DNA of 64,000 nt from Natronosalvus hydrolyticus. GTDB lineage: Archaea > Halobacteriota > Halobacteria > Halobacteriales > Natrialbaceae. The position numbers and the translations under genes are program-made. The stretch covers positions 186,001 through 250,000 of the forward strand of contig JAOPJZ010000004.1 of NCBI GenBank assembly GCA_025517525.1, in the 5' to 3' direction. Of the stretch, positions 1 to 9,231 are shown piece by piece; within the stretch, counting starts at the first letter, position 1, and every line of letters begins with the position of its first letter. Under the pieces are notes generated by a model, which searched no databases, was not told the origin of the DNA, and saw only the letters and a list, made by a program, of their open reading frames with translations.

Positions 1-1
1 G

Positions 2-112
2 CTCGTCTCGGCCTCGGTGACCGAACTGCCCGGTCAGACAGGCGTTGCCCTCTCGGTTCCGCTACTGTTTGGCTTCGGACTGTTTTTCTCGAGACGCATG
101 GGCTGGACGTGA
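2..112 (+). CDS. C-terminal end of a membrane protein (partial)
   Basis: Only the last 36 codons of a plus-strand gene entering from the left edge are visible, in frame 2 and ending at TGA 110-112. They encode a run of about 20 hydrophobic residues (roughly VALSVPLLFGFGLFFS) followed by RRMGWT, which is the usual form of a C-terminal membrane anchor with a positive cytoplasmic end. The gene lies about 120 bp upstream of a signal peptidase in the same direction, so it may belong to an envelope-protein cluster with the next two genes. The frame was chosen because the other two read as Arg-rich shadow sequence. The function cannot be told. Confidence 0.45.
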   Translation, partial: LVSASVTELPGQTGVALSVPLLFGFGLFFSRRMGWT

Positions 113-233
113 CGTGACTCCGATGGCTGGAAGAAAACACGATAACACCCCGACCCGCTTGTCGGACCAATTAAGATTCTTCGGCCTCGAGAGAGGAACG
201 ACTGTGAACGGCCTCGAGTGGGGTAAACAATAA

Positions 234-1403
234 ATGCAGGTGACGACAGCGCTCAAAGCCGGAGTCAGCCTCGTCGTCGGCCTCACCCTCGTCTTGCTCA
301 TCGTCGGCCAACTGCTGGGCCAGCCGGTGTTGCTCGGCTATGTTGCGACGGGGAGCATGGAGCCGGCGCTGAACGCCGGCGACGGGTTCGTCGCCGTCCC
401 GAGTATCGTTGCGGACGATCCGGAGCCCGGCGACGTCGTCGTCTTCGATGCCCAGACCTTGCACGAAGGTGGCCTGACCACACACCGCGTCGTCGAGGAG
501 ACCGACGAGGGGTACGTAACCAAAGGCGACGCGAATCCGTTTACCGACCAGGACGGCGGTGAGCCCCCAGTCACCGACGGCCAGATCGTCGCCGTCGCCT
601 GGCAGGTGAACGGGACGGTGGTCCGACTCCCGCATCTCGGCACCCTCATCATGAGCGTCCACAGCGTCGTCACCGCGGTTTTTGGACTGCTCGCCGCCCC
701 ACTTGGTATCGCGGCCGCGTTCGACGCGGACGGCGCCGGTGCACTGCTCGTCGCCATCGGCATCGCACTGCTCGGTGTGGGGTTACTCCTCGAACGAACC
801 GGGGCGACCGAGCGGGATACAGAACGGAAGACGAACCGTGAAAACGTCATCGGACTCTGGTCGGCGATTTCGATCGTCGTCCTGTTGCTCGCCGTGTTCG
901 CGACCGCAGCGATGGTCATCCCCGCGGGTGGGGCAACCTACGAAGTGCTGGCCACGGAAAATCCGACAGCTGATCCACAAACTGCTGCCCCCGGAGAGGT
1001 GGCAACGGTGACGCGAACGATCGACAACAGCGGCTACGTGCCCATCGTCGCTGTGCTCGATACCTCGAGTGATGGTGTCGTGGTCGAACCACGGTCGACG
1101 ACCGTCTCACTGCAGAGCACGAGCGAGGTGTCGGTTTCGATGACGGCACCGGAAACCGAGGGCCGGGCAACGAAAACGGTGTACGAAAACCGGTATCTGC
1201 TCGTGTTGCCCCCCTCGGTGCTGGTCTGGCTCCACGGTATCCACCCCTTCGTTGCCATCGCCGCCGTCAACATCGTCGTCGTCGGCGTCGCCGTCGGAGT
1301 GATTCTGGCCCTCTTCGGTCGCAGTGACTTTCGACTGCGTTCGACCGGACGAAAGGTCTCGCTTTCGACGCGACTCGATCGACTCGTGGATAGGTGGCTG
1401 TAG
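234..1403 (+). CDS. Signal peptidase I (archaeal S26B type) with C-terminal membrane extension
   Basis: Membrane-bound peptidase that removes N-terminal signal peptides outside the membrane. After a first membrane segment (residues about 8-30) comes the catalytic serine in TGSMEP and, about 50 residues later, LTTHRVV. Archaeal and ER signal peptidases use this His in place of the bacterial Lys. A conserved KGDANPF block follows. At 389 aa it is about twice the length of a minimal archaeal enzyme: residues 140-389 add several more membrane segments and an extracellular beta-type stretch. The upstream frame is closed by a stop just before 234, so ATG 234 is the start. The next gene encodes a DUF5305-like protein, and the pair may process or assemble a dedicated surface protein. 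This is probably not the main housekeeping peptidase. Confidence 0.85.
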   Translation: MQVTTALKAGVSLVVGLTLVLLIVGQLLGQPVLLGYVATGSMEPALNAGDGFVAVPSIVADDPEPGDVVVFDAQTLHEGGLTTHRVVEETDEGYVTKGDANPFTDQDGGEPPVTDGQIVAVAWQVNGTVVRLPHLGTLIMSVHSVVTAVFGLLAAPLGIAAAFDADGAGALLVAIGIALLGVGLLLERTGATERDTERKTNRENVIGLWSAISIVVLLLAVFATAAMVIPAGGATYEVLATENPTADPQTAAPGEVATVTRTIDNSGYVPIVAVLDTSSDGVVVEPRSTTVSLQSTSEVSVSMTAPETEGRATKTVYENRYLLVLPPSVLVWLHGIHPFVAIAAVNIVVVGVAVGVILALFGRSDFRLRSTGRKVSLSTRLDRLVDRWL

Positions 1404-1639
1404 TGGATTCACTCGAGCACGATGTTCGGTAGCAACGACAGATAGGGAATGTTGTAACAATTTACCGCCACCCGCCGACCCCGTTGTGGGCGATCGGCGG
1501 TACGTGACTACAACGATCCCTCTGAGCCACTACTGTTATACCGTTCGACACCCGAGTTATCAGCAATCGGTTCAGTCAGCGAAACGCGATAGATTGGACC
1601 TGAAGAAAAATCAGGTGGGGGCCTGACCGGAGGAACGTT

Positions 1640-2815
1640 GTGACCGAAACACCACGACTCGACTTGCTCATCGCCCAGCACGGGCGTTCGATACTGATCG
1701 CCTTACTCGTCCTCGGAGCGGTTGCACTGCTCGCAACCGGCTGGGTTATCGCGACCCCCGGAACCACGACGGTAACCGAAGAAATCGGCCAGCAGACGGT
1801 CGAAACCGACGTCGAAACGAGCGCCGAAGTCGTCGAGTCCGGGCTCTGGGAGGAAGGCACCCACCTGGAAAACAATCCTGCCTACATAACCAACGCAACC
1901 CCCGAGTTACAGGTGACTGCTGAAACCACCATGCCGACAGATGACACCACGGTTAGCCACGCAATTCAACTCAGATACGAGGCGAGCCGTGACGGCCAAG
2001 CGTTCTGGGACGACAACGTTACCCTCGAGCCGACGGAGGCCTTCGCGACGAATCAACGGGCGGTGACACAGACGACCATCGATGTGGAAGCCGTCGCCAA
2101 GCGCGTCACCGAACTCGAGGACGAACTGGCCGGCATCAGTACCGTCGACATCGAACTCGTCGTCGTCACGAGTTACGATACGGGCACCCACGAGGGCACC
2201 CAGACGGCGTCGACACCGTTCGTCCTCACCGGCGAGACGTACTACCTCGAAGAGCATCCATCGTCGAGCGAAACCCATCCACTGACACAGACGTCTGAGC
2301 AAACCGAAAACCCGAATTCGGCACTTCTCGGCGCGCTCGTCCTGGTCGCGCTCGGCTCGTTCGGCGGGGCCGCGGTCGTCAACGCGCGCTCGGACGTCGA
2401 CGTCGAACACGCCAGACAGCGGATTCACGAACAGCGGTACGCCGAGTGGATTTCACAGGGATCGCTCCCGATGTGGATCGGTGACGAACAGGTCTCCCTC
2501 GATACGCTCGAGGACGTCGTTGACGTCGCTATCGATACGAACGAACGGGTGATACAGGACCGTAACCGTGGACTGTTCGCCGTCGTCAGCGACGGAGTCG
2601 TATACTACTACAGCGACCGAGGCCTCTGGGAGGAGACGGCCTGGCCCGACTTCGACCTCGAGCGACAATCGCTCGAGACGGATTCCTCGAGCGAGACAAC
2701 CCCACCGGACGACGCAACGACAGCACCGCCAACCGCTGAAGGAGCGAGTGAACAACCGCCGAAGCTCGATGACTTGCCGGACCCGGAAGACGACGACGCC
2801 TGGCAAAATCTTTGA
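1640..2815 (+). CDS. DUF5305-like membrane protein
   Basis: A 391-residue protein with a membrane segment at about residues 17-37, an extracellular Thr/Glu-rich domain containing GLWEEGTHLENNPAY, a second membrane segment near residues 225-245, and a cytoplasmic tail that ends in low-complexity Pro/Thr/Glu sequence. The layout and the haloarchaeal signal-peptidase neighbourhood fit the DUF5305 family, whose biochemical role is unknown. The start is GTG at 1640, 10 nt after a GGAGG-like stretch. It follows the signal peptidase by 236 bp in the same direction and may be served by it. The family assignment is from memory of the family, not a search. Confidence 0.65.
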   Translation: MTETPRLDLLIAQHGRSILIALLVLGAVALLATGWVIATPGTTTVTEEIGQQTVETDVETSAEVVESGLWEEGTHLENNPAYITNATPELQVTAETTMPTDDTTVSHAIQLRYEASRDGQAFWDDNVTLEPTEAFATNQRAVTQTTIDVEAVAKRVTELEDELAGISTVDIELVVVTSYDTGTHEGTQTASTPFVLTGETYYLEEHPSSSETHPLTQTSEQTENPNSALLGALVLVALGSFGGAAVVNARSDVDVEHARQRIHEQRYAEWISQGSLPMWIGDEQVSLDTLEDVVDVAIDTNERVIQDRNRGLFAVVSDGVVYYYSDRGLWEETAWPDFDLERQSLETDSSSETTPPDDATTAPPTAEGASEQPPKLDDLPDPEDDDAWQNL

Positions 2816-3120
2816 GGGGCACCGTAGGGGCGTGGAACTTTCTCCGGGAATTGTGGTAATCGACTCCCACCGACCGCCTCGCCCCCACCTCGCCGATTGA
2901 CGAGCACGTGACGATGTGATGGAGTCGCGTCCCGGCATGGGTATCGATGTGGCGAAACCCGTCCGTTTCGGTCGAATGCAACTCCGGTCAACGACAAGCA
3001 GTGTAAGAACTGACTGACCAGTCAATATTCTGCTTCCCGGCACCCAGTGCCGCTCTAGAGACAAATTACTAATAAATGGCTTCGAATAAAAGTCGTGATT
3101 GGCAACCCAGTAAGGCTCAA

Positions 3121-3130
3121 CTTTTATACC
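3121..3130 (+). promoter_or_regulatory. TATA box for the 3154 regulator
   Basis: CTTTTATACC lies 24-30 nt ahead of ATG 3154, the spacing of a haloarchaeal leaderless promoter. It argues against an in-frame ATG at 3076, which lies upstream of this box. Confidence 0.7.
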
Positions 3131-3153
3131 CCTGGCGGCTTTCGTTTCGTAAT

Positions 3154-3438
3154 ATGGTAGAGACTGACGGGGAAGACATTACTGACTTGCCCCCAAGCGC
3201 GAAACTCGTCTTCAAGGTACTCGAGTACGACGGCCCGCTCACCCAGAAACAGATCGTCGAAGAATCCATGCTCTCGGCCAGAACGGTCCGATACGCCCTC
3301 GAGCGACTGAACGACATCGGCATCGTCGACGAAGACATCTACTTCGCTGACGCGCGCCAGAGCCTGTATCGCATCCGAGAACCAGTCGCGGCAGACGGTG
3401 GAAAGGCCGGGAACAAAGACGCCTGCTGTGCGGAGTAA
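3154..3438 (+). CDS. Winged-helix transcriptional regulator
   Basis: A 94-residue protein. Residues 10-80 read as a MarR/TrmB-style winged helix: DLPPSAKLVFKVLEYDG, a recognition region around SARTVRYALERLNDIG, then a short wing. It probably binds DNA as a dimer. The C-terminus ends in CC, possibly a metal or redox contact, but that is speculative. The start at 3154 was chosen over an in-frame ATG at 3076 because the TATA box lies between them and N-terminal residues encoded from 3076 show no domain. The targets are unknown and the gene stands alone. Confidence 0.75.
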   Translation: MVETDGEDITDLPPSAKLVFKVLEYDGPLTQKQIVEESMLSARTVRYALERLNDIGIVDEDIYFADARQSLYRIREPVAADGGKAGNKDACCAE

Positions 3439-3616
3439 GTTCGCTCGAGCGGTACGCCCCGAAGTATAAACGATTCTCACAGTTCACACCCGTACGCCGA
3501 CCGTTGGTTTTCTCGAGAAGGCGATGATCCTGCATACCAACGCATCGCCGAAATCGGTTTCAGCGACCTCGAGAGTCAGTCGAAACTGTATTTTGCCAGG
3601 GTGACCCACACCCTGT

Positions 3617-4012
3617 ATGGACAAAGATTCGTTGCCGCAGTGGGCGTGGTTGTTGCTCGCGCTCATGGCTGCTGCCGTGTTCGCAAACGCAATCGCGTTA
3701 GGGCTCGGTATCTCCGAAGACTGGCAAGTCGCCGTCGTCGTGACCGCCATGTCGCCCGTGCTCATTTACGTGGGTGTCTGGTACGAGAAGGAACGCCAAC
3801 ACTACTGGGAGCAATCTCGAGCGAAAATCGTCGGCGACCTCCTGTTTTTGCTCACCGGTGCAGCGATCGGTTCGGGTATCGCCATCGCGCTGACACTCGA
3901 CCTCATCGGGAACCGGATCCTCCGTGACATCATCGCAATGATTGGTGGCTTCCTCACCGGTTGGCTCCTCTTCTGGTGGCGGAATCCGAGCCTGTACCGG
4001 CTAACCGATTGA
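3617..4012 (+). CDS. Small integral membrane protein
   Basis: A 131-residue protein with four predicted membrane segments, at about residues 9-30, 39-55, 73-95 and 103-120. A charged cytoplasmic loop, WYEKERQHYWEQSRAK, lies between segments two and three. No catalytic motif is seen and I do not recognise the family. Its stop codon TGA at 4010-4012 overlaps the first bases of the adjoining IS end, so the transposon may have supplied the stop and replaced a few original C-terminal residues. Confidence 0.65.
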   Translation: MDKDSLPQWAWLLLALMAAAVFANAIALGLGISEDWQVAVVVTAMSPVLIYVGVWYEKERQHYWEQSRAKIVGDLLFLLTGAAIGSGIAIALTLDLIGNRILRDIIAMIGGFLTGWLLFWWRNPSLYRLTD

Positions 4013-4200
4013 CATCCTCCTCCGCGTGAACGCGGAGGAATCCCGACCGCAGTTGGGATATTAGGGTTTGCAGTCTACCACTTGTTCCCTCGGTGAGAAT
4101 CCGTGAGACAAGTCATGAAGGTAGACTCCGGGCTGTGCCAACCAGCCGGTACTCCTATCCACACCCAAACTGGGTGCAGACTCAGAGTTACTTTGGTTCA
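4011..4200 (-). ncRNA. Putative omega RNA (TnpB guide RNA) at the tnpB 3' end
   Basis: TnpB nucleases use an RNA made from the 3' end of tnpB and the transposon right end, with the guide read from the flank beyond that end. Here the minus-strand transcript would include the end of tnpB (to 4061), the hairpin at 4019-4038 and then flanking sequence from the small membrane-protein gene below 4011. This assignment rests on the family's known arrangement and the hairpin. The 5' end of the RNA is a guess. Confidence 0.4.
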
Positions 4201-5380
4201 AGTCGAGACGGATATTCTCCGCCCCATTCACGTCAGCGTTGAATGCCGCGTCACACTCTTTACACACGTACAACCCGCGTTCAACGCGCTGACTATCATC
4301 TTCTCTACCGCACATGCAACACGTCTTGCTCGTGTCTCGCTCGGACACTTCCACGACTTCAATGCCCTCAACCTTCGCCTTGTAGGTGAGAATACTGGTG
4401 AACCTGTCGAATGCCCACCCGTGTAAGTCAAGGTTCCCGTGGCGACCCCAGTTTTTCGACTCGCCGTTCTCGTCTTCGCGGACGCCAGCGAGTTCCCCGA
4501 CGTTGATACGACCAACTCCACGCTCAATACACTGCTCTACGATGTGCTTGGCAAGGGAGTGGAAGAAGTGGGTACGTCGCTCCGACCACTTGTGATGCAA
4601 TCGCGTGGCTCGTTCACCACCACTGTCACCACAGTTGGCGATTTCCTTTGGGAAGTAGTACCCGTCCTGTTTCAACCGATTACCGGGGTACAGGTCGGCG
4701 TCTTCCGTGCTGTACGCGACAGCGGCGAAGTTGCAAATACCGAGGTCAATGCCTGCCGATTCGGTTCCGGGCGCGGTGGGTGTCTCGATTTCGTCTTTGC
4801 AGACGAGGTGCAATTCCCACCGCTCGTTCGCCTTGTCGTAGACCGCCCTGACTTGTTGCAGGTTCTCAACCGTGACGCCGGGACGTGTTTCGTACTCGAC
4901 GAGGATGTACTCCCACGCTTTCGGGTGTTCCTTGTGGTTTGCGCCTTTCGAGAGGCGCACGCGGTTGTTCTTGGTGTCGTGTCGGATGCCGTTTTGCTTC
5001 CACGTGATGGTTGAACGCGGGTGTTCTTCGTGGACGCGACGGCCTCGGTTGTCGTAATAGTTTTTCTTGCGGTAGCCGGGCGGATTCGCTCGACTGTCTG
5101 ACTTCCTCTTTCCGTACCATGAGTTGAAGGCTTCAGCGAGTTCCTCCAGAACGCGCTGACTGGACTGACTGTGCAGTCCCTTGTATTTAGTGTGAGTCTT
5201 CAACTCGTCTTTGAGGTCGCCGTGGTCGGGAATCTCGCCCGTTTCCTCCCAGACTTGCCGGGAGTGGTAGTTCGCAACGTTCCAGAGTTTGCTGGCCGAC
5301 CACCCGTGTCGGTCGAGAGAGTCCTCTACTTGTGAGGGGTTGAGGATTTTCGCTCGGTGAGTGCGGTGGACTTCCAACAT
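4061..5380 (-). CDS. tnpB: RNA-guided endonuclease TnpB, IS1341 type
   Basis: A 439-residue TnpB protein. The RuvC-like catalytic triad is intact: D212 in GIDLGICN, E296 in NVGELAGV and D383 in FNADVNGAEN. The zinc ribbon between the last two sites is complete (C354-x2-C357 and C373-x2-C376). The N-terminal helix-turn-helix region and the length match full-size haloarchaeal TnpB. It is therefore predicted to be an active guide-RNA-dependent nuclease that favours retention of the element. The TATA-like GTATAAGTG on the minus strand near 5400-5408 lies about 25 nt ahead of ATG 5380, so the transcript is probably leaderless. Confidence 0.9.
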   Translation of the reverse strand: MLEVHRTHRAKILNPSQVEDSLDRHGWSASKLWNVANYHSRQVWEETGEIPDHGDLKDELKTHTKYKGLHSQSSQRVLEELAEAFNSWYGKRKSDSRANPPGYRKKNYYDNRGRRVHEEHPRSTITWKQNGIRHDTKNNRVRLSKGANHKEHPKAWEYILVEYETRPGVTVENLQQVRAVYDKANERWELHLVCKDEIETPTAPGTESAGIDLGICNFAAVAYSTEDADLYPGNRLKQDGYYFPKEIANCGDSGGERATRLHHKWSERRTHFFHSLAKHIVEQCIERGVGRINVGELAGVREDENGESKNWGRHGNLDLHGWAFDRFTSILTYKAKVEGIEVVEVSERDTSKTCCMCGREDDSQRVERGLYVCKECDAAFNADVNGAENIRLDLNQSNSESAPSLGVDRSTGWLAQPGVYLHDLSHGFSPREQVVDCKP

Positions 5381-5408
5381 CGTGGAACCTTTGTATAATC
5401 ACTTATAC

Positions 5409-5735
5409 TCGCGTCTCTGGTAAAGGTTCGGATTGAGACCGGTGGAATATCCAGTCAATGCTGTTCTTAGTGATTGGCGTCATCACGTGACGGCGCGTAT
5501 CCACGCCGTAAACGACGTGGTATTGCGCCTGTCCCGCAAATAATAGAGATTGCTGTAGTCTCTTGCCGGTCAGCGACGGGCCGGGCGGTCGTTGACCGGT
5601 AATCAGTTACAACAAATAAGCCCTCGCCGCCGTGACCCGCCTCGAGCCCGCACTGATGAATAATGTAAAATTGAGTTGTTTGTTACGTGACTGAAATCCG
5701 TCAGCGTGGGCACCCCCAGCCGTATAGCGTACGCA
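5409..5735. other. Intergenic region upstream of tnpB, possible tnpA trace
   Basis: No intact gene. On the minus strand an open stretch at about 5404-5570 reads ...AQYHVVYGVDTRRHVMTPITKN..., which is only loosely like the YH-V-W-KYRR start of IS200 TnpA and runs in the same direction as tnpB. It has no start codon and no catalytic HUH or Tyr region, so any relation to a decayed tnpA is weak. Confidence 0.25.
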
Positions 5736-7289
5736 CTACAGGCCGTACAGGTCGGTGAACTTCTCGTCGACGTACTCGAGGAAGTACTCCGCGGTCAGGG
5801 GTTCGCCCGTCGCAACTTCGATCAGTTCCTCGGTCGGATAGCGCTGGCCGTGACGGTGAACGTTTTCGGTCATCCACTCGCGAAGCGGTTCGAACTCGCC
5901 TTCACGGATAAGATAGTCCACGTCGGCATCGAGCTCGTCACGCATCGCCGCATCGAGCTGGGCGGCGAGCACACTCCCGACGGTGTACCCCTGGAACCCG
6001 GCGAAGCCGTACGACCAGTGGGTGTCCTGCAGACAGCCGTCGGTGTCCGTCTCCGGGCGGACGCCGAGATAGGACTCCATCTTATCGTTCCACACCTGCG
6101 GGATGTCCTCGACCTCGAGGTCGCCCTCGACGAACGCCCGGTCGATCTCACACCGGAGGATAATGTGGAGATGGTAGGTGAGTTCGTCCGCTTCGACGCG
6201 GATGAGGTTATCCGGATAGATCCGGTTAGCTGCCGCATAGGCCTCGTCGACGGTGACGCCCTCGAGGTGTGGAAAGTGTTCTTTGACCGTCGGCAAGAAC
6301 AGTTCCCAGAATGCCCTGGTTCGGCCGACGTGGTTCTCCCAGAAGCGCGACTGGGATTCGTGGACGCCCGAAGAGCGAGAGGCCCCAAGTGGCGTGCCGT
6401 ACTGGTCTTTCCGGAGGCCGAGCTGGTAGGTGGCGTGCCCGAACTCGTGAATGGTGGCCGTGAGCGCATCCAGCGGGTCGTCCTCCCTGAACCGCGTCGT
6501 GATCCGGGCGTCGAACTGGTTGCCAGACATGAACGGATGCGGGGCCGTATCGAGACGACCATGTGTCCGGTCGTATCCCAGCACGTCGAGTGCGGCCTCC
6601 GAGAGTTCCATCTGCGTCTCCTCGTCGTAGGTGTGGCCCGAAAACGGGGCCGGGAGGTCACGCCCGTGGTCTTGAATTTTAGCGATGAGCGGAACGAGGT
6701 GGTCGCGTAATTCGTCGAAAATTCGTTCGACCGTCTCGAGAGGTAGATACGGCTGGCTGTCCTCGTACAGCACGCGGTAGGGGTTCTCGGCCGGGTCGAT
6801 GGCGGCCGCCCGTTCGCGATGAAGGTCGATCAGTTCCTCGAGCGCCGGGGCAAATTGCGAGAAATCGTCGGCCGCTTTCGCCTCCTGCCAGGTCTGCTGG
6901 GTCTGGGTCTGGTGGGCCGTCAATCGTTCGACCAACTCGGCGGGGACGTCGACCGCTCGGGAGTACTCGTGGCGAATCTCCCTGACGACTGCCGCCTGTT
7001 CGTTGGTCAGCTCGTGGCCGGAAGCCGTCTCCGGCCCCCCAACGCCATCCGGCTCGAGTGTCTCGAGCCACGCACCGACGTCGTCGTCGATCAGCAATTC
7101 GTGGGCCATCGACGATAACGTCGATAGCTGACCGGCCCGAGCCGGCGTTCCCCCTTCGGGCATCATCACGCGCTGGTCCCACCCCAGTACCATCGACGCC
7201 ATCCGGACGTTCGTCAGCTTCTCCGACCGCTCGATCAGCCGCTCGTAGGCGTCCGGGGCGTCAGTGGCATCCTCGTCAACAGTTGCCAT
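5736..7289 (-). CDS. Carboxypeptidase, M32 family (first of a tandem pair)
   Basis: A 517-residue zinc metallocarboxypeptidase of the Taq/Pfu type, cytoplasmic, releasing C-terminal amino acids from peptides. The family signature is clear: HEFGH near residue 280 (zinc ligands plus the catalytic Glu), WDQRVMMPEGGTPAR near the N-terminus, and RVEADELTYHLHIILR, followed by an EGDL block. Length is normal for M32. ATG 7289 was chosen over GTG 7310 because homology begins just after it. An apparent paralogue in the same direction starts 185 bp upstream and shares long identical motifs, so the pair probably arose by duplication. Confidence 0.93.
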   Translation of the reverse strand: MATVDEDATDAPDAYERLIERSEKLTNVRMASMVLGWDQRVMMPEGGTPARAGQLSTLSSMAHELLIDDDVGAWLETLEPDGVGGPETASGHELTNEQAAVVREIRHEYSRAVDVPAELVERLTAHQTQTQQTWQEAKAADDFSQFAPALEELIDLHRERAAAIDPAENPYRVLYEDSQPYLPLETVERIFDELRDHLVPLIAKIQDHGRDLPAPFSGHTYDEETQMELSEAALDVLGYDRTHGRLDTAPHPFMSGNQFDARITTRFREDDPLDALTATIHEFGHATYQLGLRKDQYGTPLGASRSSGVHESQSRFWENHVGRTRAFWELFLPTVKEHFPHLEGVTVDEAYAAANRIYPDNLIRVEADELTYHLHIILRCEIDRAFVEGDLEVEDIPQVWNDKMESYLGVRPETDTDGCLQDTHWSYGFAGFQGYTVGSVLAAQLDAAMRDELDADVDYLIREGEFEPLREWMTENVHRHGQRYPTEELIEVATGEPLTAEYFLEYVDEKFTDLYGL

Positions 7290-7474
7290 ATTTCGTCTCG
7301 AAATACCCACCAGCCCGTCCTAAATGTTTGGGCCACCGACAGCTCTCTCGGAGTGCTTTCGAACCTGGAGTGCGATGCCCGAAGGGCGTTCGGAAACGAT
7401 GGCCGCCGACGAGACGGACAAACAGAAGGCCCTCGAGTCACGAACCGTCGAAAAGAAGGACCGCTGCTCGGCCG

Positions 7475-9001
7475 TCAGTACGCCTCGAGATCGTACAACT
7501 CGCCGTATTTCGTCGTCACGTAGTCGATGAAGTACTCGGCCATGTAGGGTTCGCCGGTGGAGTGTTCCACCAGTTCAGGCGTCGTGTAGCGTTTGCCGTG
7601 GGCGTGAATCACCTCGCGCAGCCAGTCGTTCAGGTCCTCGAACTCGCCGGCTCGAGTGCGTTCTTCGAGGTCGCCCAGTTCGGCTTCGGCGGCCGCATAC
7701 AGTTGTGCCGCCAGCACCGAGCCGAGCGAGTACGTCGGGAAGTAGCCGAAGGAGCCGTGTGACCAGTGAATGTCCTGCAGACAGCCCTCGGCGTCGGTTT
7801 CGGGGCGAACGCCCAGGTACTCCTCGTACTTGTCGTTCCAGGCTTCGGGAACGTCGGCAACGTCGAGGTCGCCCGCGATGAGGTCCCGTTCGATCTCGAA
7901 CCGGACGACGATGTGAAGGTGGTAGGTGAGTTCGTCCGCCTCGACGCGAATCAGGTTGTCGTCGTACACCTGATTGGCCGACTGGTAGGCCTCCTCGGCC
8001 GTCACGTTCTCGAGTTCGGGGAACCTTTCGCGGGCGATGGGCAAGAAATGCTCCCAGAAGGGTCGGGATCGACCGATGTGGTTCTCCCAGAGCCGCGACT
8101 GGGATTCGTGGACTGTCAGGTCTCGAGCCTCACCGAGCGGGGTGCCGTAGCCCTCGTCCGGCAAGCCGAGCGTGTAGTTCGCGTGGCCGAACTCGTGGAT
8201 GGTCGACGTGATGGACCCAAGCAGGTCGCTCTCGTCGAACCGCGTGGTCACGCGGGCGTCAAACTGGGTGCCCGAGGAGAACGGGTGCGGTGCCGTATCG
8301 AGACGGCCTCGTTCCCAGTCGTAGCCGAGCGAGTCGAGGACGTCCCGAGCGAGGGCTTCCTGATCGTCGTCGTCGAACGTTCCCGCGAACGCGTCGGTCT
8401 CGATGTCGGCGTCCGATTCGTCGATAGCCTCGAGCAAGGGCACGAGTTCGTCGCGTAACTCCTCGAGCACTGATTCGGCCGTCTCGAGGTCGAGATACGG
8501 TTCGTACTCGGCGAACAGCACCGCGTAGGGGTCCTCATCGGGGTCGATATGAGCGGCGTACTCCTTTTTGAGTTCGACCAGTTTCTCCAGGGTCGGCTCG
8601 AAGATCGAGAAGTCGTCTTTTTCGCGGGCTTCCATCCACGTCGGATGGGCGTTCGAGGTCGTCTCGGAAATCTCCTCGACCAGCTCCTGTGGAACACTCG
8701 TCGCGCGGTCGTACTGACGACGGACTTCACGGACGACTGCCTTCTGGTCTCCCGAGAGTGACACCTCGTCTCCCTCGAGCGTCTCGAGGAGTTCGCCGGT
8801 TCGGTCCTCCGTCAGGAGTTCGTGACTCAGCGAGGAAAGCGTCGAGAGTTGCTTCGCGCGGGCGGGCGTCCCTCCCTCGGGCATGATGACTTCCTGGTCC
8901 CAGCGGAGGACGCCGGCGGCGTTGCCGACGTTGGTGATTCGCTCGATACGCGTCTCGAGTTCGTCGTAGCCTTCGAGGTCGGCCGTCTGTTCAGTAGCCA
9001 T
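7475..9001 (-). CDS. Carboxypeptidase, M32 family (second of a tandem pair)
   Basis: A 508-residue M32 metallocarboxypeptidase. It carries WDQEVIMPEGGTPARAKQ near residue 40, HEFGHANYTLGLPDEGYG with the HEFGH zinc site near residue 268, and RVEADELTYHLHIVVRFEIE. No catalytic residue is missing. It differs from the downstream copy across most surface positions, so the duplication is old and the two enzymes may differ in peptide preference. It starts at ATG 9001, and the two genes are separated by 185 bp, so they may or may not share a transcript. Confidence 0.93.
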   Translation of the reverse strand: MATEQTADLEGYDELETRIERITNVGNAAGVLRWDQEVIMPEGGTPARAKQLSTLSSLSHELLTEDRTGELLETLEGDEVSLSGDQKAVVREVRRQYDRATSVPQELVEEISETTSNAHPTWMEAREKDDFSIFEPTLEKLVELKKEYAAHIDPDEDPYAVLFAEYEPYLDLETAESVLEELRDELVPLLEAIDESDADIETDAFAGTFDDDDQEALARDVLDSLGYDWERGRLDTAPHPFSSGTQFDARVTTRFDESDLLGSITSTIHEFGHANYTLGLPDEGYGTPLGEARDLTVHESQSRLWENHIGRSRPFWEHFLPIARERFPELENVTAEEAYQSANQVYDDNLIRVEADELTYHLHIVVRFEIERDLIAGDLDVADVPEAWNDKYEEYLGVRPETDAEGCLQDIHWSHGSFGYFPTYSLGSVLAAQLYAAAEAELGDLEERTRAGEFEDLNDWLREVIHAHGKRYTTPELVEHSTGEPYMAEYFIDYVTTKYGELYDLEAY

Positions 9002-9231
9002 ATACTCGCAATTATTGCGGTGGCCGTATCAACGTCGTGGTTCCGGATTCGGAGGGACTGCGAAGCGAGAGGAAACTGTACTAATATTGACTGATTCGAT
9101 CAACTCGGCGCTTTCGTGCAGACGGCAGGAATCGGGAGGCTAACAAGCTACCCTCGTTCCCAGGGCTCTAGAATAGCACCCTAGTTACATGTATTATGGG
9201 TTCGTTGTATGGACTCGAGGTCGGAAAAACA

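Larger units (their letters stand above)
4011..5408 (-). mobile_element. IS200/IS605-family element, IS1341 type (tnpB only)
   Basis: The element contains a single tnpB gene and no intact tnpA. The end downstream of tnpB carries a perfect hairpin at 4019-4038 (CCTCCGCG, loop TGAA, CGCGGAGG) preceded by GACATC, the usual form of haloarchaeal IS200/605 right ends. Upstream of tnpB, 5393-5408 forms a second perfect hairpin (GTATAA, loop TCAC, TTATAC) that doubles as a TATA box. The exact left boundary is not certain. Without TnpA it would need a transposase in trans to move. Confidence 0.7.

Noticed and set aside
5404..5570. Possible tnpA remnant
   Set aside because: YHVVYGVDTRRH is only loosely like an IS200 start; there is no HUH motif or catalytic Tyr. 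Kept only as a note on the intergenic region.
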